The notes: generated from the letters alone by a model not told the origin. 64,000 bases of DNA from Sphingobium sp. D43FB (GCF_002312805.1 NZ_NMUA01000003.1:62001-126000); one strand, 5' to 3'. Numbered from the stretch's first letter, positions 51,506 through 59,969 are shown. Program-made: numbers and translations.

Positions 51506-52696
51506 ATGGCTGACAGTGATCCCCCCATCCACCCCAAGCCGCTGCGCCGTGCGCGCACGCCGCTCCCCCTTCCCCGCGAAGTCGCGCTCTTGCTGCAGGG
51601 CGGCGGTGCGCTCGGTTCCTACCAGTCGGGTGCCTATGAGCGACTCGACGAACTAGGTGTCGATGTCACCTGGGTCGCGGGGATTTCGATCGGCGCGATC
51701 AATGCGGCCATCATCGCGGGCAATGAACCGCACCGGCGGATTAGCCGCCTGAAGAAATTCTGGTACACGGTGTCGGGGGGCATGCCCAACATCATCCTGC
51801 CTGAAATCGACCAGATCCGCGAAGCCATGCATTTGATGGCCGCCAGCACGGTCGCCAGCTTCGGGGTGCCCGGCATGTTCCGCCCTCGCCTATGGCCTGC
51901 GACCATGATGCCCGAAGGCACGACGGGTGCGATCAGCTTCTATGACAGCGCGCCGCTCAAGGAGACGCTGGACGCCTGCGTCAATTGGGACCTGCTGAAC
52001 GATGGCCCGGTGCGGCTGTCGGTCGGCGCGGTCGATGTCGAGACCGGCAATTTCGCCTATTGGGATACGCGCGGCCCCGGCGGCAATACGCGGATCGACG
52101 CGCGGCACATCATGGCGTCGGGCGCGCTACCCCCTGGCCTGCCGCCGATCGAGATTGACGGGCGCTGGTATTGGGACGGGGGCATCGTGTCGAACACGCC
52201 GCTCGCCCATGTGCTCGATCACCAGACCGACGACATGCTGGTATTCCAGGTCGATCTTTTCCCCGCAGAAGGCCCGATGCCGCGCCAGATGACCGACGTT
52301 TATTCGCGGGCCAAGGATATCCAGTTTTCCAGCCGTACCCGCCAGGTGACCGATCAACATCTGCGGCTGCGACGCGAACATGGCGCGATCAAGGCATTGC
52401 TCGACAAGTTGCCACCCGCCTTGCAGGGCGGACCGGAAGCGCAGACGCTGCGCGACATCCTTGATGTCGGATCGGTCAACATCGTCCACCTCATCTACCG
52501 CACGCGCGATTGGGAAAGCGGGGCGAAGGACTTTGAGTTTTCGCGGTCCACCATGCTCGACCATTGGGCGCAGGGTCGCGATGCCGTCGAGGAAGTGATG
52601 CACAAGGGCGACCTGATCGCGCGCAACATCCTGAACGGCAAGAGTTCGACCTTTGACCTCGACGCCCCCGATCATCTCAAGGAGAAAAAGGCATGA
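51506..52696 (+). CDS. Patatin-like phospholipase with DUF3734 domain
   Basis: This 396-residue protein is a serine hydrolase of the patatin fold: oxyanion loop QGGGALGSYQSG (31-42), nucleophile Ser61 in AGISIGAIN, and catalytic Asp224 in YWDGGIVSN. The C-terminal DUF3734 region (about 265-385) contains FSSRTRQVTDQHL. The family is linked to poly-hydroxybutyrate and lipid turnover. The next gene, 3-hydroxybutyrate dehydrogenase, overlaps by 4 bases, which supports release or use of 3-hydroxybutyrate. The ATG at 51506 is preferred over the upstream codon at 51473. Confidence 0.9.
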   Translation: MADSDPPIHPKPLRRARTPLPLPREVALLLQGGGALGSYQSGAYERLDELGVDVTWVAGISIGAINAAIIAGNEPHRRISRLKKFWYTVSGGMPNIILPEIDQIREAMHLMAASTVASFGVPGMFRPRLWPATMMPEGTTGAISFYDSAPLKETLDACVNWDLLNDGPVRLSVGAVDVETGNFAYWDTRGPGGNTRIDARHIMASGALPPGLPPIEIDGRWYWDGGIVSNTPLAHVLDHQTDDMLVFQVDLFPAEGPMPRQMTDVYSRAKDIQFSSRTRQVTDQHLRLRREHGAIKALLDKLPPALQGGPEAQTLRDILDVGSVNIVHLIYRTRDWESGAKDFEFSRSTMLDHWAQGRDAVEEVMHKGDLIARNILNGKSSTFDLDAPDHLKEKKA

Positions 52697-53484
52697 GCAA
52701 GTCGCTGGCAGGCAAGACCGCCCTCATCACGGGTTCGACGTCGGGCATTGGCCTCGCTTATGCCAAGGTGCTGGCGGGCGAAGGCGCGAATGTCGTCATC
52801 AACGGCTTTGGCGATGCCGATGCGATCGAGAAGGAACGGCTTGGGCTGGAGGCGCTGAGCGGTGCCAAGGCGCTTTATAGCGGCCATGACCTGACCAAGG
52901 CTGACGAGATCGAGGCGATGATGGCGCAGGCGGCCGAGGCCTTTGGCGGGGTCGACATCCTGATCAACAATGCTGGCACGCAGCATGTTTCGCCGGTCGA
53001 GGATTTCCCGGTCGACAAGTGGAACCTCATCATCGCGCTCAACCTGACCAGCGCCTTCCACACGACCCGGCTGGCCGTGCCCTATATGAAGTCGAAGAAG
53101 TGGGGGCGGATCATCCAGACGGCGAGCGCGCACAGCAAGGCGGCGTCGCCATTCAAGAGCGCTTATGTTACCGCCAAGCACGGGCTTGCGGGCTTCACCA
53201 AGACGGTCGCGTTGGAAGTCGCGACGTTCGGGATCACCGCCAACTGCATTTCGCCCGGCTATGTCTGGACGCCACTGGTCGAGAACCAGATTCCCGACAC
53301 GATGAAGGCGCGGGGCATGACGCGCGAGCAGGTCATGAACGACGTGCTGCTGGCGGGACAGCCGACCAAGGAATTTGTGACGGTAGAACAGGTCGCCGCC
53401 ATGGCGCTGTTCCTGTGTAGCGACGCCGCCGCGAACATCACCGGCGCGAATATGAGCATCGATGGGGGGTGGACGGCGCAATAA
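52693..53484 (+). CDS. bdhA: 3-hydroxybutyrate dehydrogenase
   Basis: This 263-residue short-chain dehydrogenase has the NAD-binding TGSTSGIGLAYAK, INNAGTQHVSPVEDF (typical of BdhA rather than of generic SDRs), catalytic Ser in TASAHSKAA and the Y-x3-K in AYVTAKHGLAG. SPGYVWTPLVENQIPD follows, also BdhA-like. It interconverts 3-hydroxybutyrate and acetoacetate with NAD. It is co-translated with the patatin-like hydrolase. Confidence 0.95.
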   Translation: MSKSLAGKTALITGSTSGIGLAYAKVLAGEGANVVINGFGDADAIEKERLGLEALSGAKALYSGHDLTKADEIEAMMAQAAEAFGGVDILINNAGTQHVSPVEDFPVDKWNLIIALNLTSAFHTTRLAVPYMKSKKWGRIIQTASAHSKAASPFKSAYVTAKHGLAGFTKTVALEVATFGITANCISPGYVWTPLVENQIPDTMKARGMTREQVMNDVLLAGQPTKEFVTVEQVAAMALFLCSDAAANITGANMSIDGGWTAQ

Positions 53485-53503
53485 AGCGCCGTCGCCGGTT
53501 CGT

Positions 53504-53785
53504 TCAGGCGGCCGCTGGCTCCAGCAGGCGCAGCACCGATTGCAGGCCATCTTCGCTGGCGGTTGCCAGCGGGAGTGGCCGGTCGGACAGGCCGTCATGT
53601 TCGCTGTTGAGGAACAGGATCGCCGCGGAAGCGCCTAGCGCCTCAATAGCAAGGCGCGTGACGCGGCCCTGCCGTTCCGCCGCATCAGGTGCGAGGCGCA
53701 CGGCGTTGCGGGGCGTGAAGCGTCGGCCGGGCGCGGTGCGTGCTGGCGTTGGCGTGGTGGCGGCGTCAGGTGTTTGCGTCGTCAT
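53504..53785 (-). CDS. Small protein with MbcA/ParS/Xre-type toxin-binding segment
   Basis: This is a 93-residue protein from the ATG at 53785. The N-terminal half is basic and rich in Thr and Pro. The C-terminal half (ALGASAAILFLNSEHDGLSDRPLPLATASEDGLQSVLRLLEP) follows the pattern of the DUF2384 antitoxin domain, with the conserved W-L replaced by F-L and the G-R-x-P-L motif present as DRPLPL. In RES-Xre and MbcTA modules this domain binds the toxin. No toxin gene is adjacent. It sits 3 bases after the 42-residue gene upstream. Confidence 0.6.
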   Translation of the reverse strand: MTTQTPDAATTPTPARTAPGRRFTPRNAVRLAPDAAERQGRVTRLAIEALGASAAILFLNSEHDGLSDRPLPLATASEDGLQSVLRLLEPAAA

Positions 53786-53788
53786 CAA

Positions 53789-53917
53789 TCAGCTCTTCAA
53801 CGTCACGATGCCGACCGGCGCAGGCTTGCTGGATGGGTTTGATGCATTGGCCTTGGGCGGTTTTTCCGCCTTGGGCTTGCGCACTTCCTTGTTCGATTTC
53901 TTCTGGCTCTTGGCCAT
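53789..53917 (-). CDS. Conserved 42-residue basic protein
   Basis: This short open frame encodes a 42-residue, very basic peptide (MAKSQKKSNKEVRKPKAEK and then PPKANAS...). The MAK-x-Q-KK/R-SN-x-E-x-KPK beginning is shared by a widespread small proteobacterial family of unknown function. It is too short for a 60-codon cutoff. Its stop is 3 bases before the ATG of the DUF2384-like gene, so the two are probably co-transcribed. Confidence 0.65.
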   Translation of the reverse strand: MAKSQKKSNKEVRKPKAEKPPKANASNPSSKPAPVGIVTLKS

Positions 53918-53945
53918 CGTCCATTCCTTCGATTACTATTAAAGG

Positions 53946-54188
53946 TCAGCCGACCGCGCGGGCGGCGGCTTCGTCTTCGGCCTGAAATTCTGCGACGATC
54001 GCTTCATCTTCCGTAGCGACCGTGCGGGTTGCGCGGCGGCGTTCGGCATTGGCGGCGAGCGTTGCTTCCTTGCCCCAGGCATCGGCAGCAGCAAGCGCGA
54101 TCCGGCGGGTGTTGGGCAGGGTTTCCGACTGCGAACGGGCGATATGGAGCGACTGCTGGGTGAGGCAGAATGCCGATGTCTGGGCCAT
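53946..54188 (-). CDS. Small hypothetical helical protein
   Basis: This 80-residue Ala/Glu-rich protein is predicted to be mostly helical (ALAAADAWGKEATLAANAERRRA, then EDEAIVAEFQAEDEAAARA). No family is recognised. It is the first gene of a minus-strand run with the 42-residue basic protein (28-base gap) and the DUF2384-like protein. Confidence 0.55.
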   Translation of the reverse strand: MAQTSAFCLTQQSLHIARSQSETLPNTRRIALAAADAWGKEATLAANAERRRATRTVATEDEAIVAEFQAEDEAAARAVG

Positions 54189-54310
54189 GGATCAGGCTCC
54201 TAGTGCGAGGAATGGGGCGTTCGTGGCGGCAGGGCCAAAATCAGGGCCAAAAAAGGAGAAGTGCCGCAGGGAGGATGATCATCGGGCCGCGTCGTGCGAC
54301 GGATCGTTCC

Positions 54311-54324
54311 TTTCACATGTGAAA
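54311..54324. promoter_or_regulatory. Perfect palindrome, candidate operator
   Basis: TTTCACATGTGAAA is a perfect 14-base palindrome in the 240-base gap between the divergent small-protein operon (starting 54188) and the M20 gene (starting 54429). A TATGCACAAG stretch follows. It could bind a dimeric regulator; no promoter elements can be assigned with confidence. Confidence 0.5.
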
Positions 54325-54428
54325 TAGTCTCTTATGCACAAGTTTACAAGGGTGGCCTTGGAAACAGCCCCTTTTTAACCGGCGCAAAATAGGCTTATGC
54401 TCCCCCGATCCAAGGGAGACATATCAGC

Positions 54429-55784
54429 ATGCGCCACGCGCTTACGGCCATCATGGCCGCCGTCAGCTTTTCGTCCATCGCCACCGCCCAAACGGCGGAT
54501 GCCCCCGTCGTCGCAGCGCCGCCCGCGCAAAGCGAGATCGGCGCGGCGATCGCCAAGGATATGGACGGGCTGATGGCGCTCTATCGCGACCTGCATGCCA
54601 ACCCCGAACTGTCGGAAAAGGAAGTCAACACCGCCGCCAAGCTCGCCAAGCGGTTGAAGGCGATGAAATATGACGTGACCGAGAAGGTCGGCGGCACGGG
54701 CGTCGTGGCGGTGATGAAGAATGGCTCCGGCCCGGTGCTGCTGATCCGCGCCGATATGGACGGCCTGCCGGTGGTCGAGCAGACGGGGCTGGAGTTTGCG
54801 TCCAAGGTCCGCACCAAGACGCCCGAAGGCGTCGAAACGGGGGTGATGCACGCCTGCGGCCATGACACGCATATGACCGCCTTCATCCAGACCGCCAAGC
54901 TGCTGGCCGCGCGCAAGGATGACTGGAAGGGCACGCTGGTCATGATCCTGCAGCCCGCCGAGGAGGTTGGGCGCGGGGCGCGGCTGATGCTGGAGGATGG
55001 GCTCTATACGCGCTTCCCCCGGCCGACCCATGCCATCGCCTTCCATGATGCCGCCAATTTGGAGGCGGGCAAGATCGGCTATACGCCGGGCTTTGCGCTG
55101 GCCAATGTCGATAGCGTGGACATCCTCGTAAAGGGCGTCGGCGGCCATGGGGCTTATCCGCAAACGACCAAGGATCCGATCGTGCTGGGATCGCGGATCG
55201 TGGGATCGCTCCAGACGTTGGTAAGCCGCGAGCAGGAACCGCAAGATCCCGCCGTGGTGACCGTGGGCAGCTTCCAGGCCGGGGCCAAGCATAATATCAT
55301 CCCCGACGAAGCGAAGTTGCTGCTGACGGTGCGCAGCTATTCGGACGAAACGCGCGAGAAGCTGATCAAGGGGATCGAACGGATCGCGCGCGGCGAGGCG
55401 ATCGCGGCGGGCATTCCCGACAACCGGATGCCGGTGGTGAGTGTGAAGGATGAGTTCACCCCCTCGACGTTCAACCCGCCCGAATTTGCCGAACAGATGG
55501 CAGGCGTGCTGAAAGCCCATTTCACCGACGACCGGGTGGTCAAGACCCCGGCGGTGATGGGCGGCGAGGATTTCGGCCGCTTCTATCGCGCGGACAAGAG
55601 CATCAACAGCTTCATCTTCTGGGTGGGTGGCGTCCCCGCCGACAAGATGGCCGCGGCCGCTGCGGGACAGACGACGCTGCCGTCGTTGCACAGCCCCTTC
55701 TGGGCACCGCAGGCCGACAAGGTGATCGCGTCGGCCAGCGAGGCGATGACGGTACTGGCGCTGGATATATTGAAGGAGAAATAG
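54429..55784 (+). CDS. Exported M20-family amidohydrolase/peptidase
   Basis: This 451-residue protein has a cleavable signal peptide (MRHALTAIMAAVSFSSIATA). The M20D catalytic domain has RADMDGLPVVEQTGLEFAS, HACGHDTHMTAFIQTAKLL (metal ligands) and PAEEVGRGARLMLEDGLY. The lid domain (about 235-340) contains VGGHGAYPQTTKDPI, and VMGGEDFGRF supplies a late ligand. It would hydrolyse N-acyl amino acids or dipeptides in the periplasm. Single gene, 32 bases before the vapC stop on the other strand. Confidence 0.92.
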   Translation: MRHALTAIMAAVSFSSIATAQTADAPVVAAPPAQSEIGAAIAKDMDGLMALYRDLHANPELSEKEVNTAAKLAKRLKAMKYDVTEKVGGTGVVAVMKNGSGPVLLIRADMDGLPVVEQTGLEFASKVRTKTPEGVETGVMHACGHDTHMTAFIQTAKLLAARKDDWKGTLVMILQPAEEVGRGARLMLEDGLYTRFPRPTHAIAFHDAANLEAGKIGYTPGFALANVDSVDILVKGVGGHGAYPQTTKDPIVLGSRIVGSLQTLVSREQEPQDPAVVTVGSFQAGAKHNIIPDEAKLLLTVRSYSDETREKLIKGIERIARGEAIAAGIPDNRMPVVSVKDEFTPSTFNPPEFAEQMAGVLKAHFTDDRVVKTPAVMGGEDFGRFYRADKSINSFIFWVGGVPADKMAAAAAGQTTLPSLHSPFWAPQADKVIASASEAMTVLALDILKEK

Positions 55785-55815
55785 GGAAATGGCGGCTTAG
55801 CAGCGCATCCTGCTT

Positions 55816-56211
55816 CTAGGCCATCGCGGTCCTCAGTCCCAGATGCGCAACGAAAGGGTCGAAATCACGGTCGCTGAAAAGCAGCGCATGGCCGTCGCGG
55901 ATGCATCGAGTGGCGATCAGCGTATCGATCGTCTTGCGGACAGTGATGCCCAATGCGCGGAGGTGGCGGAAGTGCCGAGCGGCATCGATCGCCACGTCCG
56001 CCCCGCCGATGACGATCACATCCATGGTCAGGAGCAGGCGGCGAACGCGGTCGAATTCCCGGTCGGCACTGATGCCCTGTAATATTTCGGCGAGGATGAG
56101 ATCGCCGACCAGCAAGGGTTCCCGTCCCAACAGAGTGTCGAGACGGTCGGCCTGGGGCGTCGCGATACCGCGAAAATAGTCGATCCAGACGCTGCTATCG
56201 ACGAGGATCAT
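55816..56211 (-). CDS. vapC: VapC-type PIN-domain toxin
   Basis: This 131-residue PIN-domain RNase has the acidic active-site residues: Asp5 in LVDSSVWIDYF, Glu42 in LILAEILQG, Asp96 in KTIDTLIAT and Asp114/Asp116 in LLFSDRDFDPF. VapC toxins cleave tRNA or rRNA. The start overlaps the antitoxin stop by 4 bases. Confidence 0.93.
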   Translation of the reverse strand: MILVDSSVWIDYFRGIATPQADRLDTLLGREPLLVGDLILAEILQGISADREFDRVRRLLLTMDVIVIGGADVAIDAARHFRHLRALGITVRKTIDTLIATRCIRDGHALLFSDRDFDPFVAHLGLRTAMA

Positions 56212-56402
56212 CCGTCGCAGCGCTGGGCGTCAAGATCACCGTCCCAGTCGATCGCGCCGCGCAACGACCGCAATTCCGCTTGCTCGCTCAGGCGCAGCAG
56301 GGTGCGCAGCCCCTGTTCCACGGCCTCTTTCTTGGTCTTGATGCCGGTCGCGTGCATGGCCCGCGCCATGAGTTCGTCGTCAATCACGATATTGGTGCGC
56401 AT
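56208..56402 (-). CDS. vapB: VapB-type antitoxin
   Basis: This 64-residue antitoxin has an N-terminal ribbon-helix-helix DNA-binding domain (MRTNIVIDDELMARAMHATG, then TKKEAVEQGLRTLLRL) and a C-terminal toxin-binding tail (LRGAIDWDGDLDAQR). It neutralises VapC and represses the operon. An 8-base inverted repeat directly before the ATG is its likely operator. Confidence 0.93.
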   Translation of the reverse strand: MRTNIVIDDELMARAMHATGIKTKKEAVEQGLRTLLRLSEQAELRSLRGAIDWDGDLDAQRCDG

Positions 56403-56403
56403 G

Positions 56404-56433
56404 ATGTGTATCCGATTAGAGAATCATACACAT
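56404..56433 (-). promoter_or_regulatory. vapBC operator/promoter
   Basis: Perfect inverted arms ATGTGTAT (56404-56411) and ATACACAT (56426-56433) flank a 14-base centre just upstream of the vapB start. The arms are about two helical turns apart, right for two RHH dimers. A TATGAT-like -10 box lies within on the minus strand. Confidence 0.7.
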
Positions 56434-56460
56434 ATCATGTCGGTAGAGCGGGAACAAGCA

Positions 56461-56491
56461 AGGCCCTTCGACAGGCTCAGGGCGAACGGAA
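56461..56491 (-). repeat. Family-A palindromic repeat
   Basis: AGGCCCTTCGACAGGCTCAG and following GGCGAACGG is a minus-oriented copy of the repeat at 12679, 12766 and 29182. It lies between vapB and the end of the nucleotidyltransferase gene. Confidence 0.8.
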
Positions 56492-56502
56492 CAGCGAACA
56501 TA

Positions 56503-57492
56503 TCATGTCGGCCGGTGGCCCTTGCGCCATTTGGTCCAGAGGTGGCGGGCGAGCATCAGGGGGGGCATGCGGAGCCAGTGGGAGCGCAGGAAGAAGGCGA
56601 AGACCAGGGCCTTGCGGGTTTCGCGGCCCCAGCCGTCGCGGGCGAGCAGGCGGGCGCGGACGAGGTGGTCCCACAGGGTCAGGCGCGCGCCGTCGCCATA
56701 GAGGGCCAGCGCCAGGCGCCGCGCCTGCTGCACATGGGCGCGCAGGCCGTGGTGGGCGGCGCGCTGGTCCAACAGGCTCGGATCGCATTCGGCTAGCAGG
56801 CCATATATGTCCCACAGGTTGCGCAGCCCGCCCTGCAGATCACCATCAGCCAGCATATGCGCGGCGGCGTGACAGACGCGGTCTTCCGCCGAGAGCATAT
56901 ATAACCCGTCGGCTATTGGTTCAGCGTCAGCGATCAGCGCCGCTGCATCGGGCTTGGGACGGGCGGTGAGCGGCAGGATGGTGTGATGCACATCGATCAT
57001 CCGGTCGCGGGTACGGTGGATCATCGGGGGGAGTTCGTGCATCCACTGGCGATAATAGGCGTCGTCATAAGCGTCTTTCTTCACCCATTCCCAGCCCGCC
57101 GCGATCAGCGCCTGTTCAACCGCCGATAGCCGGTCGCGCGGCACGAGTATGTCGAGGTCGCCGATGAAGCGCCCCTGCCCTGCGCGCAGTCCGGCCGCTG
57201 CATAAGCGGTGCCCTTGAGCAGGATGACCCGCACGTCGAGGGGACGCAGCGCCTGGACCGCGCGGTCGGCTTCCCACAAGGCCTGGCGCGCTTCGCGGGC
57301 GGCGTCGGTGCGGGCGTCGGCGAGGATCGGTTGCACTGCTGGCGGAACGGCGATTTCAGCGAGGCGGAAGGCCAGCGTGCCGATCAGCCGTTCGGCGCGG
57401 GCTGCGGCGATCAGGCCGTTCCAGCCTGTTGCATCGAGTGTCGTGACGGACGCAGGGTCGCGCAGCGCCCGCACCAGCAGCGCGGCGCTCAT
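56503..57492 (-). CDS. Uncharacterised nucleotidyltransferase (NTP_transf_5 type) of an HPr-rel-A cluster
   Basis: This 329-residue protein starts at the ATG at 57492, overlapping the kinase stop (ATGA). The nucleotidyltransferase core is VILLKGTAYAAAGLR (LKG motif, residues 92-96) and FIGDLDILVPRD (metal Asp112 and Asp114). A long helical C-terminal part follows (about 190-329). Proteins of this family occur with HprK-related kinases and PqqD-like chaperones in peptide-modification loci, including some lasso peptide clusters. It is the last gene of this cluster. Its acceptor is unknown. Confidence 0.85.
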   Translation of the reverse strand: MSAALLVRALRDPASVTTLDATGWNGLIAAARAERLIGTLAFRLAEIAVPPAVQPILADARTDAAREARQALWEADRAVQALRPLDVRVILLKGTAYAAAGLRAGQGRFIGDLDILVPRDRLSAVEQALIAAGWEWVKKDAYDDAYYRQWMHELPPMIHRTRDRMIDVHHTILPLTARPKPDAAALIADAEPIADGLYMLSAEDRVCHAAAHMLADGDLQGGLRNLWDIYGLLAECDPSLLDQRAAHHGLRAHVQQARRLALALYGDGARLTLWDHLVRARLLARDGWGRETRKALVFAFFLRSHWLRMPPLMLARHLWTKWRKGHRPT

Positions 57493-58352
57493 GCCCGCTC
57501 CTCCCACAAGCGTTCGACCATGGCGATCGCGTCTTCGCCCGTGGGGAAGTCGATGGCGCGGGCAGGCACGTCGCGCACGAAGCGGGTCAGGGCGACGAAG
57601 GCCGGTTCGCCGAGTGCGACATAGTTGGTCGAGGCCTGGGTCAGACGCATGAAGATTTCGCCCTGCCCGACCGGGCGGATGTCCGGCGCATGGCCGAAGC
57701 GAGGGAAGAGCAGCAGGGCCGGCATCGCCCCCTCCCCCATGCGCGCGACGGCATCGGCGCGGGGGACCATGTGGCGGATGTCGCCCTTGGCGGTGGCGGC
57801 GAGTAGTGGACCCATGTGGGCTTGCCCGACCGTATCGGCGACCACATCGATCGCGCGGTTCTTGAGGCTGACGAGGCGAGGGAAAGGCAGAATCGCACCG
57901 CTGTCGAGATCAAGCAGGGCAAATTCGTCGCCCATGAAGCGCCAGCCGCGCTCGCCCAGCAACGCCGCCAGGGTGGATTTGCCCGACCCCGACTCGCCGG
58001 TCATCACCAGCACGCAGCCGTCCTTTTCGACGCTCGATGCATGGAGCAGCAAATGCCGTCGCCAGCCGAGCGCCATCTGGAGGTTCATACCCATCTCCGC
58101 CGCCAGCAAGCCGTGCGAGAGACTCATCGGCGCGGCATCGGCAAGGCCATGGTCGCCGGTGATGAAGATGGAAGGGCGGACCCAGCGGCGCACCATGCTG
58201 GTCGGCTGGAGCCGGACGGTGAAGTCGGCGACTTGCCCCGTCACATCGGGATAGGCGGCATAGAGGCGTTGCAACTGCGCGATCGGCTGGGGCCAGGCCG
58301 CGCCGATGCGGAAAGTGGCGGGGCCGATGCGCAGGGTCAGCGCATGGTTCAT
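57489..58352 (-). CDS. HprK-related kinase A
   Basis: This 287-residue protein is related to the C-terminal domain of HPr kinase/phosphorylase. The P-loop GESGSGKST is at residues 119-127, followed by GDEFALLD (about 141-148) and a capping region with PRLVSLKN. The N-terminal 90 residues lack the HprK N-terminal fold. It may phosphorylate a peptide or small protein rather than HPr; related kinases modify lasso peptides. It overlaps the PqqD-like gene upstream and the nucleotidyltransferase downstream (ATGA in both), so the three are made together. Confidence 0.88.
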   Translation of the reverse strand: MNHALTLRIGPATFRIGAAWPQPIAQLQRLYAAYPDVTGQVADFTVRLQPTSMVRRWVRPSIFITGDHGLADAAPMSLSHGLLAAEMGMNLQMALGWRRHLLLHASSVEKDGCVLVMTGESGSGKSTLAALLGERGWRFMGDEFALLDLDSGAILPFPRLVSLKNRAIDVVADTVGQAHMGPLLAATAKGDIRHMVPRADAVARMGEGAMPALLLFPRFGHAPDIRPVGQGEIFMRLTQASTNYVALGEPAFVALTRFVRDVPARAIDFPTGEDAIAMVERLWEERA

Positions 58353-58636
58353 GCCGGACGCACCAGGCCAAGCGCGGCCAGCGCATAGAGATGGGTGGCG
58401 ATTTCAGCGAGCGCTTCGTCGGCGGGGCCGAGGTCGAAGTCCTGCGCTAGTCGGTCATGCAACGCCTGCGCGGTGACGGTGGCACCGTCGGCCATGCGGT
58501 CGAGCAATTCGGGGACCGGGCTGATGACCATGTGGGTCTGGCCCGACCGGCGATGATAGAGCAGCGTCAGGTCTTCGAGCGCGCAACTAAGCAGCGCGTC
58601 GGCCGGATCGCGTCGATAGGATAGGCTGTTGTCCAT
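58349..58636 (-). CDS. PqqD-like peptide chaperone of the HPr-rel-A system
   Basis: This 95-residue protein has the PqqD / RiPP-recognition-element pattern: TLLYHRRSGQTHMV, a PVPELLDRMADGATVTAQAL helix, and IATHLYALAALGLVRPA at the end. Such domains present a precursor peptide to modifying enzymes. It lies directly before the HprK-related kinase with a 4-base overlap. The TIGRFAM-style name is HPr-rel-A system PqqD family peptide chaperone. Confidence 0.82.
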   Translation of the reverse strand: MDNSLSYRRDPADALLSCALEDLTLLYHRRSGQTHMVISPVPELLDRMADGATVTAQALHDRLAQDFDLGPADEALAEIATHLYALAALGLVRPA

Positions 58637-58698
58637 AGTCCGGCACCCTGCTGCTTTGCCTCCCTCTAGCGCGGAAGCGTAGCCAAGTGCCTAACGTA

Positions 58699-59859
58699 TC
58701 AACGCAGGGCTGGCGATGGCAGGGCGTGGGTTTCGGGGCGATCGGCGAGGGCCGCGAAGGCGCGCCAATAGCCGTCTAGCGCACGATCGACATGATGATC
58801 GCGCACGGCGGCGGCGAGCGTTGCGGGGTCGGCGGGCTGGCGCAGCGCGCGTTCGATGGCGCGGGCGAAGGCGGCGGGATCGCCGGTCGGCACCGGGGGA
58901 TGCTGCGCGGCGGCGGCGAGGACCGGGTGGATGTTGGGCGTGCTGTCGGTCGCGACCACGCCCGCGCCGCAGGCCAGGGCTTCGATCAGGGTGGCGCAGA
59001 GGCCCTCCCAGCGAGAAGGCTGGAGCAGCAGGTCGGCGTGGCCCATCAACGTGGCGAGTTGATGCGGGTCACCGACGAAGCCGATAAAATGCACGCGGTC
59101 GGCGATGCCAAGCGCAACGCATTGCTCCTGAAGGTCGGCGCGCAGCGGACCCTGGCCAGCGATCGTCAATTGCCAGTCGAGATGGGGTAGCAGCGCAAGC
59201 GCTTCGAGCGCCGTTGCCTGATCCTTCTGTGCGGTCAGGCGGCCTACCATCAGCAGGCGCACGGGCGCGGCGGGATCGCGGGGCGAGCGGGCGGCGCGGG
59301 CCTTATCCATGATGGGGGTGACGGTCGGACGGGGGAGCAGGCGCACGGGGCCGCTGTCCGCCAGCAGGGCGCGATCATGCTGGCCCATCACGATGGTCAG
59401 GGCGCTGAGCCGCGCGATGGTGCGAAAGCGGAGGAGCCGGGCCTGGGCAGCAAGGCCGTGGCTGCCGGGGCGCTGGATCGGATTGGAAATGCGGGCGACC
59501 GCCTGCGTCGCGGTGCCCAGCGCCGCGAGCGCGACCAGCATATTGCTCTGATTGCCCGCCGAATAGAGGATGTCGGGGCGGTGCCGCCGGACCAGCCGGG
59601 CCAGCGCAGGCCATTGCGCGATCATCGCCAATCGGCGGTTGCCGCCGGGCGCGGGAAGGCGGCGGACGGTCAGTGCCGGATCGATCAGATGCGCCGTCGG
59701 CCCATCGGTGCGCGCCATCCACAGTTCGACGCGCACGCCACGACGAAGGAGGTGATTGGCCAGCAGGATCGCGACCCGATCAAGCCCGCCATCGCCAGGC
59801 TCGTAAAGATAGACTGCGACCGACAGGGCATGCGCCGGGGGTTGGCGGAAATGGAACAT
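58699..59859 (-). CDS. Glycosyltransferase family 4 protein of the HPr-rel-A cluster
   Basis: This 386-residue GT-B enzyme has an N-terminal half with YEPGDGGLDRVAILLANHLL (acceptor side) and a C-terminal half with LLMVGRLTAQKDQATALEAL, GQGPLRADLQEQC and QPSRWEGLCATLIEALACGAG containing the E-x7-E motif. It transfers a sugar from a nucleotide donor. It is on the same strand as the PqqD/kinase/NTase genes (63-base gap) and the Tat-exported protein upstream (111-base gap). A role in glycosylating the same substrate is inference. Confidence 0.88.
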   Translation of the reverse strand: MFHFRQPPAHALSVAVYLYEPGDGGLDRVAILLANHLLRRGVRVELWMARTDGPTAHLIDPALTVRRLPAPGGNRRLAMIAQWPALARLVRRHRPDILYSAGNQSNMLVALAALGTATQAVARISNPIQRPGSHGLAAQARLLRFRTIARLSALTIVMGQHDRALLADSGPVRLLPRPTVTPIMDKARAARSPRDPAAPVRLLMVGRLTAQKDQATALEALALLPHLDWQLTIAGQGPLRADLQEQCVALGIADRVHFIGFVGDPHQLATLMGHADLLLQPSRWEGLCATLIEALACGAGVVATDSTPNIHPVLAAAAQHPPVPTGDPAAFARAIERALRQPADPATLAAAVRDHHVDRALDGYWRAFAALADRPETHALPSPALR

Positions 59860-59969
59860 GGGGCTGCCCTTGCGTTGGATCGAACCTTTGCAGGTTCGAC
59901 GTCTTCAACGCGGGAAAGCCGTATTCGTCCTGATCGTTATAGCTAGGGTAGTCGCGGAAAAGCGGCGTT

